Shown here: one piece after another, positions 42,417 to 51,655 of the stretch
Layout: each line of letters begins with the position of its first letter
Numbering within the stretch: position 1 is the stretch's first letter
Source of the DNA: a bacterium
Lineage (GTDB): Bacteria > Desulfobacterota > DSWW01
Length of the DNA stretch: 51,655 bases
NCBI GenBank assembly: GCA_028277985.1
Contig: JANQFG010000020.1
Location: 1 to 51,655, forward strand
Direction of reading: 5' to 3'
Program-made: the position numbers and the translations under genes
The notes under the pieces: model-generated
Told to the model about the DNA's origin: nothing
Databases searched by the model: none
What the model saw: the letters and a program-made list of their open reading frames with translations, nothing else

Positions 42417-43523
42417 TCAGAAACGCATCTTCTCGCAAGGCAAATCAAAGGCCTCGGCCACACCTTCGTGGATCACCTTGCCATCGATGACGTTGAGCCC
42501 CTTTCGAAGGGCTCTGTTGTCCTTCATCGCGCGGCGGAATCCCTTGTCCGAGATCTCGAGCAGGTAGTGGAGGGTCGAATTCGTGAGGGCATAGGTGGAG
42601 GTCCTGGGCACAGCGCTCGGCATATTGCCCACGCAGTAGTGAACCACCTCTTCCCACACGTAGATCGGGTCGTCGTGGGTGGTGGGCCGCGAGGTCTCAC
42701 AACAGCCCCCTTGATCAATCGCCACGTCCACGATCGCCGAGCCGGGACCCATCCTCCGGATCAGATCGGTGGACAGGAGCTCAGGGGCCCTCGCTCCCGG
42801 AATCAGAACCGAGGTGATGACGAGGTCCGCGTTCACGATCTGCTCCTCAATGTTCGCACGGTTCGACATAACAGTGGTCACTGAGCCCCGGAAGATGTCC
42901 TGGATGTAGCGGAGCCGCGCCGGGTTGATATCCATGATGACCACGTCCGCGCCGATCCCCACGGCCAGATGGCAGGCATTGATTCCGACGATTCCCGCGC
43001 CGATGATCACGACCTTTGCCGGAGGGACCCCGGACACCCCGCTCAGAAGGATTCCTGCCCCGCCGTTTTTCGACTCCAGACACCATGCACCCACCTGGAT
43101 CGAAAGCCTTCCTGCCACCTCGCTCATCGGTGCCAGCAGGGGCAGTGTGTTGTCGAAGAGCTGGATCGTCTCGTACGCAATCCCGACAACCTTTCGGTTG
43201 AGCATCTGTTCGGTCAACTCACGGCTCGCCGCGAGGTGCAGGTATGTGAACAGAATCTGCCCTTCCCGCATTCGACCGTACTCCGCCTCCAGGGGCTCCT
43301 TCACCTTCAGGACGAGTTCGGCCTCGGACCACAGATCATCGACAGAGTCCATGACCTCGGCGCCCGCCTTCTGATAGGCATCGTCGGTCATGCCGCTTCC
43401 AAGGCCCGCCCCCGACTCGATCAGAACGCGATGCTCGTGAAGCACGAGCGCGCTGACCCCTTCGGGAGTGATGGCCACCCTCTTCTCCTCCCGCTTGATC
43501 TCCTTGGGAATGCCGATGATCAT
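42417..43523 (-). CDS. ald: Alanine dehydrogenase
   Basis: NAD-dependent reversible deamination of L-alanine to pyruvate and ammonia. The 368 residues fit the family. MIIGIPKEIKREEKRVAITP carries Arg15; Lys75 lies in VLKVKEP and His96 in TYLHLA. The NAD fold is VVIIGAGIVGINACHLAVG; SAIVDVAIDQGGCCETSRPT is diagnostic. ATG 43523 has GGGGCGAAGGG upstream and gives the standard N-terminus. It is upstream of, and codirectional with, the glycosyltransferase genes without obvious functional relation. Confidence 0.96.
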   Translation of the reverse strand: MIIGIPKEIKREEKRVAITPEGVSALVLHEHRVLIESGAGLGSGMTDDAYQKAGAEVMDSVDDLWSEAELVLKVKEPLEAEYGRMREGQILFTYLHLAASRELTEQMLNRKVVGIAYETIQLFDNTLPLLAPMSEVAGRLSIQVGAWCLESKNGGAGILLSGVSGVPPAKVVIIGAGIVGINACHLAVGIGADVVIMDINPARLRYIQDIFRGSVTTVMSNRANIEEQIVNADLVITSVLIPGARAPELLSTDLIRRMGPGSAIVDVAIDQGGCCETSRPTTHDDPIYVWEEVVHYCVGNMPSAVPRTSTYALTNSTLHYLLEISDKGFRRAMKDNRALRKGLNVIDGKVIHEGVAEAFDLPCEKMRF

Positions 43524-43747
43524 CCCTTCGCCCCTTCTCATTCACGGTTCAATCTGATTCGGAAACCCGACAGTCCTATTCTGTTCCTTTCTTGCTCATC
43601 CAGCGGGAAACGGACCGGCAGGCGCTCCGAGAGTCGAGTGAAGGCTGAGAAGAGAGGGAACAAGGGCAAACGCGGAACCCGTCCGGGAAAAACCCAGGAT
43701 TCTTGCAAGCCGTTGATACAGAAAGACTTTTCACAAAGAAAGGGCCG

Positions 43748-44308
43748 TCATCGCAGGACGTTTCTCTCCCCCCCGATGAGATGGAGGAATTCGAGCCGTG
43801 TCTTCTCCTCCTGCCGGAAGATACCTTTCATCGAGCTCGTGATCGCAAATGCGCTCTGGTTTTCCACTCCACGCATTCTCATGCACAGGTGGAAGGCCTC
43901 GATCACCACGGCCACACCCTTGGGACGGATCGTTTCCGCGATGGCTGTAGAGATCTCGGTGGTGAGGCGTTCCTGAACCTGAAGCCTTCGGCTGAAGACC
44001 TCGATGATCCTGGGGATCTTGCTCAGGCCTATGATCTTCCCGTCCGGGATATAGGCCACATGGCACTTGCCAAAGAAGGGCAGAAGATGGTGTTCGCAGA
44101 GGCTGTAGACGTCCACATCCTTCACAACCACCATTTCATCATATTTCTCATGGAATACAGCTGCTTCCAGTATTTCCTTCACATCCTCCCGGTAACCCGA
44201 GGTGAGGAAGTGATAGGCCTGCTCCATTCGTTCAGGGGTTCTCTGCAGCCCTTCACGTTCAGGATCTTCCCCCAGCTTGACGAGAAAGTCTTTGAACAAC
44301 TTCTGCAT
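43748..44308 (-). CDS. folE: GTP cyclohydrolase I
   Basis: Converts GTP to dihydroneopterin triphosphate for folate. With ATG 44308 the protein is 186 residues, the usual length. The zinc/active-site residues are Cys71 and His74 in [13 protein letters not shown] and Cys142 in [30 protein letters not shown] is the family core. The start is supported by AAGGA upstream; the frame extends to 44677 but that part is not family-like. Confidence 0.95.
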   Translation of the reverse strand: MQKLFKDFLVKLGEDPEREGLQRTPERMEQAYHFLTSGYREDVKEILEAAVFHEKYDEMVVVKDVDVYSLCEHHLLPFFGKCHVAYIPDGKIIGLSKIPRIIEVFSRRLQVQERLTTEISTAIAETIRPKGVAVVIEAFHLCMRMRGVENQSAFAITSSMKGIFRQEEKTRLEFLHLIGGERNVLR

Positions 44309-44642
44309 TTCCAGCTTCCTTTTCAACGAATCGACGAACCGAAGTGCTCGGATTGCAGTCTCTCTTATAGTGGAAATCGACTCAAATCTCAACCAGATGC
44401 GTCCCGCCAAGGGGGCGGAAAGGAGGGGGAGCTCGATGCTGAGAAACAGCGCCAAATTGTGTCTACAGGTAAAACGGGATGAGGGAATAATCAAAAATCG
44501 ACTTTTTTTTCTTGACTTTTTGGCGCCAATTTTATAACATCGAAAAATTAATGTTTTCTTGACACCAACGTAATCTACTCCGAACAAAGCGAGTGCAATC
44601 GTGGAAACATACACAAACAAGCAGCTGGGCGAGGAAAGAGCC
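44309..44642. other. 334-bp divergent intergenic region
   Basis: Between folE and the 119-residue hypothetical gene. It becomes very AT-rich from 44490 and holds the promoter listed separately with an embedded palindrome TTGGCGCCAA (44520-44529). A second TTGACA (about 44559-44564) lies closer to the gene without a clear -10. Confidence 0.45.
44512..44538 (+). promoter_or_regulatory. Promoter with embedded palindrome for the 44643 gene
   Basis: TTGACT (44512-44517) and TATAAC (44533-44538), spacer 15 bp, which is short. The 10-bp perfect palindrome TTGGCGCCAA (44520-44529) fills the spacer and could be a repressor site. Confidence 0.45.
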
Positions 44643-45002
44643 GTGTCTACAAAAGAAGAAACCCTGAAAGAATTCAAGAAACACTTGAATAAGCTGAATG
44701 AGATCGATGCGATCCATCCGACCCAGTACTATCTTGCAAATCGAAGCATGAGACTGGCGGGTGGCGAGAAGAAGCTCATGCTCGCGATTCTCAAGGATGC
44801 GATCAAGTGCTACCGGAGAAACCTGGCGGGGAAATCGGTGCACAGCAAGAAGATCTTCACCGAGACCGAGGAATGGTTCATCGATGATGATACCACTTAC
44901 CTGTACTCTTTCCGGAACATATGCGCCTGGCTGGGTGTGGATTTCAAACTGATCCGGGAGAAGCTTTCGGAGATGAAGGAAGAGCCCATCCAGGTGACCT
45001 GA
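44643..45002 (+). CDS. Hypothetical protein, 119 residues
   Basis: A soluble protein with charged helices ([19 protein letters not shown]...) and a middle part reading [20 protein letters not shown]. The C-terminal half has [19 protein letters not shown] and [12 protein letters not shown], which looks like a compact helical domain. GTG 44643 is preferred because GAGGAAA lies upstream at good spacing; an in-frame GTG at 44601 would add 14 residues without a ribosome site. Strong flanking signals (AT-rich promoter, intrinsic terminator) mark it as a single expressed unit. I do not recognise the family. Confidence 0.75.
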   Translation: MSTKEETLKEFKKHLNKLNEIDAIHPTQYYLANRSMRLAGGEKKLMLAILKDAIKCYRRNLAGKSVHSKKIFTETEEWFIDDDTTYLYSFRNICAWLGVDFKLIREKLSEMKEEPIQVT

Positions 45003-45030
45003 TCTCCCCGATCGTCTGCAGACTCCAAAA

Positions 45031-45070
45031 GCAGACCCGGCACACGAGGCCGGGTCTGCTTTTTCTTTTT
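45031..45070 (+). terminator. Intrinsic terminator
   Basis: A perfect 11-bp stem GCAGACCCGGC/GCCGGGTCTGC (45031-45041 with 45049-45059), 7-nt loop, then a T-rich run to 45070. It starts 28 bp after the stop of the 119-residue gene. Confidence 0.92.
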
Positions 45071-45117
45071 ACCCCCAGGATACCGGCAACCGCGATCCGG
45101 GGCGCCGAGGCCCGAAC

Positions 45118-46197
45118 CTACATCACCTGAACGACACCCTCCACCGTATTACGCTCAGGATCCATGCAATACACCGTCATGCGGGATTCTTGGTCCACCG
45201 TTACGTAGAGAAAGTGGTGGAAACCACCCATTCCCTTGCGGGCCCTCGGTCTTCTGCCCGCCCCTCCGGTGATGATGTGATAGGTACCGGCCACGTGGGC
45301 CCAGTGAAAGATCGGCTCGTGTCCCATGAACACGGCACGCACCGAATGCTTCTTGAGCAGGGCCAACAGCTTCTCCCTGTCCGTATAGTGCTGGTCAAGG
45401 CAATAGCCGTCCTGACTCGAGAAGACCGGGGGAAACATCGGCTTGTGGATAAACACCACGATGCGCTTTCCCTGGTTGAGAGCGAGATCCTTTTCGAGCC
45501 ACTCGAACTGCGCGCCCGATATGCGGTTGTTCTGACGGTTGTATCCGAAGTATTCCATCACCCAGCTGTCGTCGGTCGTCTCGGAGTTCAACGCGACGAA
45601 ATGGAAATCATCCCGGTCGAACGAAAAGGGCAGTTTCCCCTGGGACGAATAGAACCGGGTCAGGAAGACGACCTCGTCTTCCTTGTCCACCACATCCCGC
45701 TCGCCGGGCAGGACGAAACACCTCTTCTGGCCCGGGATATAAGCCTCGCCAGGATCCAGGCCGGGGGCATAGGGAACCGCCTTCCGGATCCATTCCTCCC
45801 AGGCCTTCGTATCCCCCGGGTTCTCGGCTACATCCCCTAGATGAAATATGAATTCGGGCTCCGGACGGATCGACCGAACACGGTCCATGATCTTGTCCGG
45901 AACCGCCCCTTCGCCCTCCTCGGCCTGCTCGCCTATGGACAGGTCGGTGTTTCCAAGCACCACGAAGGAGAATCGGGGAGGGTCGGCCGCCAGCTCCTGA
46001 CCGAGCCGATCGAGGGGATAGCTCTCGAACGGGTGAACATAGCTGCGCCAGAGAGGATTCAACCCCAGCCTCGATGTCCAGTCCTCTTTGCATCCCATGG
46101 ACAAGGCAGAAAAGAGGATGAGGAGACAAAGAGACAGGTGCAGGGCAGCCTTTGCCCGACCATTCGTTCCTCTCGCCCGTCCGGGTTGAAAGCCCAA
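45118..46197 (-). CDS. Lipoprotein of the calcineurin-like metallophosphoesterase family
   Basis: A 359-residue protein with a signal peptide and lipobox LSMGC (Cys at about 36), so anchored facing the periplasm or surface. Phosphoesterase motifs: FHLGDVAE (GDxxE), PGERD where GNHD is usual, VVFIHKPMF and FMGHEPIFHW (GHxxxxH). The first metal motif DxH is replaced by VLGNTD, so one metal site may be altered. The predicted start is TTG 46197 behind GGGAGGGG; no ATG is available before the signal peptide. Upstream are a hairpin (46252-46271) and the second hairpin array. Substrate unknown. Confidence 0.85.
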   Translation of the reverse strand: MGFQPGRARGTNGRAKAALHLSLCLLILFSALSMGCKEDWTSRLGLNPLWRSYVHPFESYPLDRLGQELAADPPRFSFVVLGNTDLSIGEQAEEGEGAVPDKIMDRVRSIRPEPEFIFHLGDVAENPGDTKAWEEWIRKAVPYAPGLDPGEAYIPGQKRCFVLPGERDVVDKEDEVVFLTRFYSSQGKLPFSFDRDDFHFVALNSETTDDSWVMEYFGYNRQNNRISGAQFEWLEKDLALNQGKRIVVFIHKPMFPPVFSSQDGYCLDQHYTDREKLLALLKKHSVRAVFMGHEPIFHWAHVAGTYHIITGGAGRRPRARKGMGGFHHFLYVTVDQESRMTVYCMDPERNTVEGVVQVM

Positions 46198-46332
46198 AGA
46201 CCCCTCCCATATTCACGAAAACAGGATGTTCAATATTGGAACACCGGACTTCTCCCTGTCTTTACAGGGAGGCAACCTCGGTCACGGCTATCCTGTGATG
46301 CTAGGGGCATTCACCTTCTTTTTCAACCCCAA
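46198..46332 (-). promoter_or_regulatory. Leader of the phosphoesterase gene with a perfect hairpin
   Basis: Contains CTCCCTGT/ACAGGGAG (46252-46259 with 46264-46271, loop CTTT) and a GTTC-N7-GAAC element (46228-46242). Either could be a regulatory site. No convincing -35/-10 pair was found. Confidence 0.35.
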
Positions 46333-46519
46333 CGAAAACCCAGGGAAACTGGGTTTTCGGCCTATACCCCAACGAAAACCGGCACAGCCGGGTTTTCGGC
46401 CCTATGTCCCAACGAAAACCGGTGCAGCCGCGTTTTCGGTCCCTATACCCCAGCGGAAAGGGGGCGCAGCCCACTTTTCGGCCTTATGCCCATACGAAAA
46501 CCGGCGAAGCCGCCTTCTT
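46333..46519. repeat. Second array of five tandem hairpins with CGAAAA/TTTTCG stem base
   Basis: Stem starts at 46333, 46373, 46413, 46454 and 46495, period 40-41 bp. Inner arms: CCCAG/CTGGG, CCGGC/GCCGG, CCGGT/GCCG, GGGGGC/GCCC and CCGGC/GCCG, with single bulges or mismatches in units 2-4. The last unit has lost the TTTTCG arm (reads CCTTCTT). Linkers are GGCCTATACCCCAA-like, more alike than in the array at 22803. It lies between the sigma gene terminator and the phosphoesterase leader, both minus strand. Confidence 0.9.
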
Positions 46520-46567
46520 AGGAATCTACAGCTTTTCCATGAGCCGTGGCCGTAGACTAGGCGCGAA

Positions 46568-46607
46568 ACAAAAAAAGAAAGGGCAGCCCCTTCCGGGCCG
46601 CCCTTTC
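46568..46607 (-). terminator. Intrinsic terminator of the ECF sigma gene
   Basis: On the minus strand GAAAGGGCGGCCC pairs with GGGCTGCCCTTTC (one mismatch) and is followed by a run of seven or eight T. It starts about 30 bp past the stop at 46637. Confidence 0.9.
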
Positions 46608-46636
46608 AGACTGTTCGATACAGGAAAGGACCGGAT

Positions 46637-47311
46637 CTAATGTTTGCTGGTGTAGGGGTTGAGTTTCTCCCGAAGGAAGAAACGGCTTCGGTGGAGACGG
46701 GACTTGATCGCCGCAGGCGTCGTGTGCAGCATCTTGCTCGTCTCCTTGATCGAGTAGCCCTGAACATCCCTGAGGAAGAAGACGCTCTGATAGATTTCGG
46801 GAAGGTCCTCGACCGAGGTCCTGATCTTCTCGTACAACTCCTTGGTCATCAGGTTCTCGTCAGGGGATCTCATTTCCCCGTCAAAACGGAGAACGTTCTC
46901 GTCCTCGCCCAGCAGGGCCGTGTAGCCGTCAATCGGGATGTTACTCTTGGTGCTGCGCTGGCTCCTGAGCTTCATCAGGGCAGCGTTTACCGTAATACGG
47001 TAGAGCCAGGTCGAAAGCGTCGACCGCTCTTCGAACCTGTCGATCTTGTTGAGTGCAATCATGTATACGTCTTGGAGGATCTCCTCGGCATCCGCCGGGT
47101 TGTTGCAGATACGATTCGCTACGGAAAACAGCTTGTCGTGGTATTTCTGTATGACGACCCGGATCGCCTCCTGATCACCCTTCTTCAGAGAGTCAAGTAG
47201 CTGTTTCTCGGGGTTCGACGCCTGGCGCTTCCTTCTGCCAGGCCTCGCTGATCGGGAGCTTGCACGGGCGTTTCTGCGTTGGGGCGTCTCATGTTTCACA
47301 GCCGTATTCAT
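46637..47311 (-). CDS. RNA polymerase ECF-type sigma factor
   Basis: A 224-residue sigma-70-family factor. A basic, Arg-rich N-terminal extension (about 1-35, QRRNARASSRSARPGRRKRQ) precedes region 2 (IQKYHDKLFSVANRICNNP, DAEEILQDVYMIALNKID, STWLYRITVNAALMKLR). A linker of about 40 residues follows, then region 4 (LPEIYQSVFFLRDVQGYSIK, ETSKMLHTTPAAIKSRLHRS). ATG 47311 has AGGAGG five bases upstream. No anti-sigma gene is adjacent, unlike many ECF factors. A near-consensus sigma-54 site lies 50 bp upstream, so its synthesis may depend on sigma-54 and an activator. Confidence 0.92.
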   Translation of the reverse strand: MNTAVKHETPQRRNARASSRSARPGRRKRQASNPEKQLLDSLKKGDQEAIRVVIQKYHDKLFSVANRICNNPADAEEILQDVYMIALNKIDRFEERSTLSTWLYRITVNAALMKLRSQRSTKSNIPIDGYTALLGEDENVLRFDGEMRSPDENLMTKELYEKIRTSVEDLPEIYQSVFFLRDVQGYSIKETSKMLHTTPAAIKSRLHRSRFFLREKLNPYTSKH

Positions 47312-47360
47312 CACGTCCTCCTAAGGTCCCGTTGTGTTCATTATTGATGGCTTTGGGAGG

Positions 47361-47377
47361 AAGCAATTGACATGCCA
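47361..47377 (-). promoter_or_regulatory. Sigma-54 promoter of the ECF sigma gene
   Basis: On the minus strand TGGCAT-N5-TTGC with T following: GG and GC are ten bases apart and TTGC is exact. It matches the consensus TGGCAC-N5-TTGCW except for one base. The -12 element lies about 50 bp from the ATG at 47311. An enhancer for the activator was not identified. Confidence 0.65.
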
Positions 47378-47546
47378 AGCGGGAAAGCTGACTAACATGC
47401 TAGCAATATTGATTAAAAGATAAAACAGCCCGGATGGGCAAAAGGGGGGAATGATCCAATTAGGGACGCATCACGTTCCAAATAGGATCAATCGTTACAC
47501 AGCGGTCGCCCTTGTTCACTCACAGAAACAGTACTTGAACAGGGGA

Positions 47547-48047
47547 TTACCCTACCATCTTGAAGGCATCCTTCGCGGCCTGGCAGATTGGGCATTCATC
47601 AGGAGCTTCCCTTTCGGCTACATAGCCGCACACATTGCAGACATAGTAGTCGGCCACCTCCTCCTTAACCAGGTAGTCGAGGGCCCCCTTGTAGAGTTGG
47701 GCGTGCCTCTCCTCCACGTCCCTGGCCCGGCTAAAAATTAGCGCCGCTGCCGATTTTTCCTCTGCCTCGGCCTGTTTGATGAAGCCGGGATAGTGGTCGT
47801 TCTTCGCTTCCATCTCGCTCTCGAATGCGGCCTGCAGGTTCTCCTCGGTTGATTTCATCTCGCCCAGCATCCTGAGGGCATTCTTCGCGTGCACGCTTTC
47901 CGCCTCTGCAACCGCCCGGAAGAGCTTGCCGATCTGCTCATAACCTTCTTCATCCGCTATTTCCGCGAAGAGCCGGTTCCGAACCAGCGCCTTTGACTCG
48001 GCGGTATAAGCCACCTTGAGATTCTGGGTCGTCTTTTCGTCACTCAT
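47547..48047 (-). CDS. Rubrerythrin
   Basis: Reduces hydrogen peroxide in anaerobes. The 166-residue protein (ATG 48047; GTG 48053 is possible) has a ferritin-like four-helix domain with diiron ligands Glu17, Glu50-x2-His53, a Glu near 80 and Glu113/His115 (VEERHAQLY). A C-terminal rubredoxin domain has Cys137/Cys140 (VCNVCGY) and Cys152/Cys155 (CPIC). AAGGAG precedes the start. Its presence supports an anaerobic lifestyle. Confidence 0.95.
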   Translation of the reverse strand: MSDEKTTQNLKVAYTAESKALVRNRLFAEIADEEGYEQIGKLFRAVAEAESVHAKNALRMLGEMKSTEENLQAAFESEMEAKNDHYPGFIKQAEAEEKSAAALIFSRARDVEERHAQLYKGALDYLVKEEVADYYVCNVCGYVAEREAPDECPICQAAKDAFKMVG

Positions 48048-48371
48048 TTTCACTCGCTCCTTCTGAATTCTGTTGCAAAGCCCTGCTCAGCGGCACCCTT
48101 CCTGGCCAATCATCCCTGTTTACCCTATATTCCCGCCAATTGAAAGGGTTGTCCGGGAAGCGGTGCCGCGTTCATTCCGGTCTTGACCTTTGATGATTAA
48201 TGGTTAAATACGTTTAATACTTCACAATCAGATCCAACTTCGAGTTGGAACCCTCTTTGGGCACGACGAATCAAACTAGGGTAGAAGCCGGAGCATCAGG
48301 ACTGGACAACCCAGGATTCTTCCACCGACATCGCCGACGGAAGATTCCCCACCAGGAGAAGGTAACATCGG
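48048..48371. other. 324-bp divergent region between rubrerythrin and lon
   Basis: A plus-strand TTGACC (48183-48188) and TTAAAT (48204-48209) with a short 15-bp spacer may drive lon. No heat-shock-type (CCCCAT) element is evident. On the minus side TATAGG near 48125 could be part of the rubrerythrin promoter. No hairpin or RNA gene was recognised. Confidence 0.35.
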
Positions 48372-50774
<2,403 letters not shown>

Positions 50775-50786
50775 ATCGAGGGCAAT

Positions 50787-50813
50787 GGTGGAAGGGCAAG
50801 GTGCCCTTCCACC
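50787..50813 (+). terminator. Hairpin after lon
   Basis: A perfect 12-bp stem GGTGGAAGGGCA/TGCCCTTCCACC with AGG loop. The downstream tract is CCGCCCTTTCC, so it is not a textbook intrinsic terminator and may only stabilise the 3' end. Confidence 0.65.
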
Positions 50814-50849
50814 CCGCCCTTTCCTTGCACCTGCTCCCTCATACCCTGG

Positions 50850-50876
50850 CCTTTGACCTTTTCCCTTTGACCTTTT
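50850..50876 (+). repeat. Two direct copies of CCTTTGACCTTTT upstream of dtd
   Basis: Exact 13-bp copies at 50850-50862 and 50864-50876, ending 11 bp before the dtd ATG. The same CCTTTGACCTT word occurs in the MITE-like element at 38071-38196. The tract leaves no visible ribosome site for dtd. Confidence 0.6.
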
Positions 50877-50887
50877 ACCTTGGTCTT

Positions 50888-51337
50888 ATGAGAGCGGTTG
50901 TTCAAAGAGTGTCCTCAGCAGAAGTCCGTGTGGACGGTCAGGTTCTCGGATCGATCGGTCACGGGCTTCTTGTATTGCTCGCCGTCGGTCGGCTCGATCA
51001 GGAGCAGGACGCCGACTACCTGGCCAAGAAAGTCCTCAACCTCCGTGTGTTCGAAGACAGTGACGGCAAGATGAACCTCTCGGTTCGGGACAAGGGCGGG
51101 GGTGTGCTCGTCATATCCCAGTTCACGCTCTACGGGGATTGCCGGAAGGGAAACCGTCCCTCTTTCGTAGACGCAGCCCCCCCGGACAAGGCCGAGCGAC
51201 TCTACAGCGTCTTTCTCGACGAGGTTCGAAAATCGGGTCTCGACATTGCCGCCGGAAAGTTCCAGGCCATGATGGATGTATCGCTCGTGAATCAAGGACC
51301 TGTGACCGTGCTCCTGGACAGCGACAAGACAAGATGA
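50888..51337 (+). CDS. dtd: D-aminoacyl-tRNA deacylase
   Basis: Frees tRNAs mischarged with D-amino acids or glycine. The 149-residue length is typical. [17 protein letters not shown] is the family N-terminus, [17 protein letters not shown] the SQFTL active-site motif and [11 protein letters not shown] the cross-subunit GP motif (usually NDGPVT; here NQGPVT). ATG 50888 is fixed by homology, although no ribosome site precedes it. The next gene overlaps its stop by ATGA. Confidence 0.95.
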   Translation: MRAVVQRVSSAEVRVDGQVLGSIGHGLLVLLAVGRLDQEQDADYLAKKVLNLRVFEDSDGKMNLSVRDKGGGVLVISQFTLYGDCRKGNRPSFVDAAPPDKAERLYSVFLDEVRKSGLDIAAGKFQAMMDVSLVNQGPVTVLLDSDKTR

Positions 51338-51655
51338 GCTCCAAGACGAAGCGTCTGCTCCTCCAAGAGTCCCTCGACAGCCTCTACAAGGGATACGGCC
51401 CGGAGTATCTGGAAAGCGACCCGCTGCTCTACGCGCACAAGTACGATGCCCCCGAGGACCAGGAGATCGTGGGACTCCTCGCTGCCGTGTTCGCCTATGG
51501 GCACGTTCCCCAGATCCTGAAGAACCTCCAGGCAGTACTCGCCCCTCTCTCCGGCTCCGTGGCCGAAGCGATCCGGAAGGGCAGCTTCGCCCGATGGAAC
51601 CGCATCTACCGGTCGTACGGCTACCGGTTTCAGCGGGGAGAGGATCTTGCCATGC
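51334..51655 (+). CDS. TIGR02757 (DUF2400) family protein, 5' part only
   Basis: The first 107 residues are visible before the window ends. [20 protein letters not shown] and [17 protein letters not shown] match the conserved N-terminal part of TIGR02757 proteins, whose function is unknown. It begins at ATG 51334 overlapping the dtd stop by ATGA, so it is translated as part of a dtd operon. Confidence 0.85.
   Translation, partial: MSSKTKRLLLQESLDSLYKGYGPEYLESDPLLYAHKYDAPEDQEIVGLLAAVFAYGHVPQILKNLQAVLAPLSGSVAEAIRKGSFARWNRIYRSYGYRFQRGEDLAM

Overview
The window reads as chromosomal DNA of a high-GC, anaerobic, Gram-negative deltaproteobacterium (Desulfobacterota or Syntrophobacteria type). This is inferred from gene content: a four-subunit ferredoxin-dependent 2-oxoacid oxidoreductase, rubrerythrin, PlsB, a yicC-remA-gmk cluster, Lgt and lipoproteins, FG-GAP and MopE-type secreted proteins, and a sigma-54-type promoter. 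No rRNA, tRNA, transposase, integrase or CRISPR array was seen.

Region 1 (1-7.8 kb) looks lower in GC by eye and carries exported proteins: a subtilisin-like protease cut by the window edge, a 1174-residue FG-GAP/MopE-like protein, a 205-residue protein with 25 cysteines after its signal peptide, a 57-residue secreted peptide and a 63-residue hypothetical protein. Two of these proteins end in the same four residues, CPPP. Region 2 (7.9-12.3 kb) is a plus-strand cluster: DAHP synthase, a PAP2/inositol-phosphorylceramide-synthase-like membrane enzyme, an exported protein, a rhomboid protease, a hypothetical protein and a YjbQ protein. It converges on an 848-residue protein made of 13 tandem 49-50 residue FG-GAP units, a MopE-like motif and a CFI-box C-terminal domain.

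Region 3 (15.4-22.8 kb, minus strand) has a small lipoprotein, a CsoR-type repressor with a P1B metal ATPase behind a perfect 12-bp inverted repeat, then a VorDBAC-like oxidoreductase with an XRE-cupin regulator and an atypical crotonase. Region 4 (23-34 kb) is housekeeping: plsB, murI, engB, an aminotransferase, lgt, purM, rpmB and a bifunctional Rel. Region 5 (34.2-42.4 kb, minus strand) couples surface polysaccharide genes (four glycosyltransferases and a polyprenyl-phosphate sugar transferase) through stop/start overlaps to DUF4416, yicC, remA and gmk. Region 6 (42.4-51.6 kb) has ald, folE, a small hypothetical gene with its own promoter and terminator, a lipoprotein phosphoesterase, an ECF sigma factor behind a near-consensus sigma-54 promoter, rubrerythrin, lon, dtd and the start of a TIGR02757-family gene.

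The most unusual signal is a pair of intergenic arrays (22803-22973 and 46333-46519). Each has five hairpins in tandem, with periods of 36-37 and 40-41 bp. The stem base CGAAAA/TTTTCG is conserved while the inner stem changes sequence and mostly keeps its pairing. Coordinates and motifs were read by eye. Family names rest on recognised motifs, not on searches.
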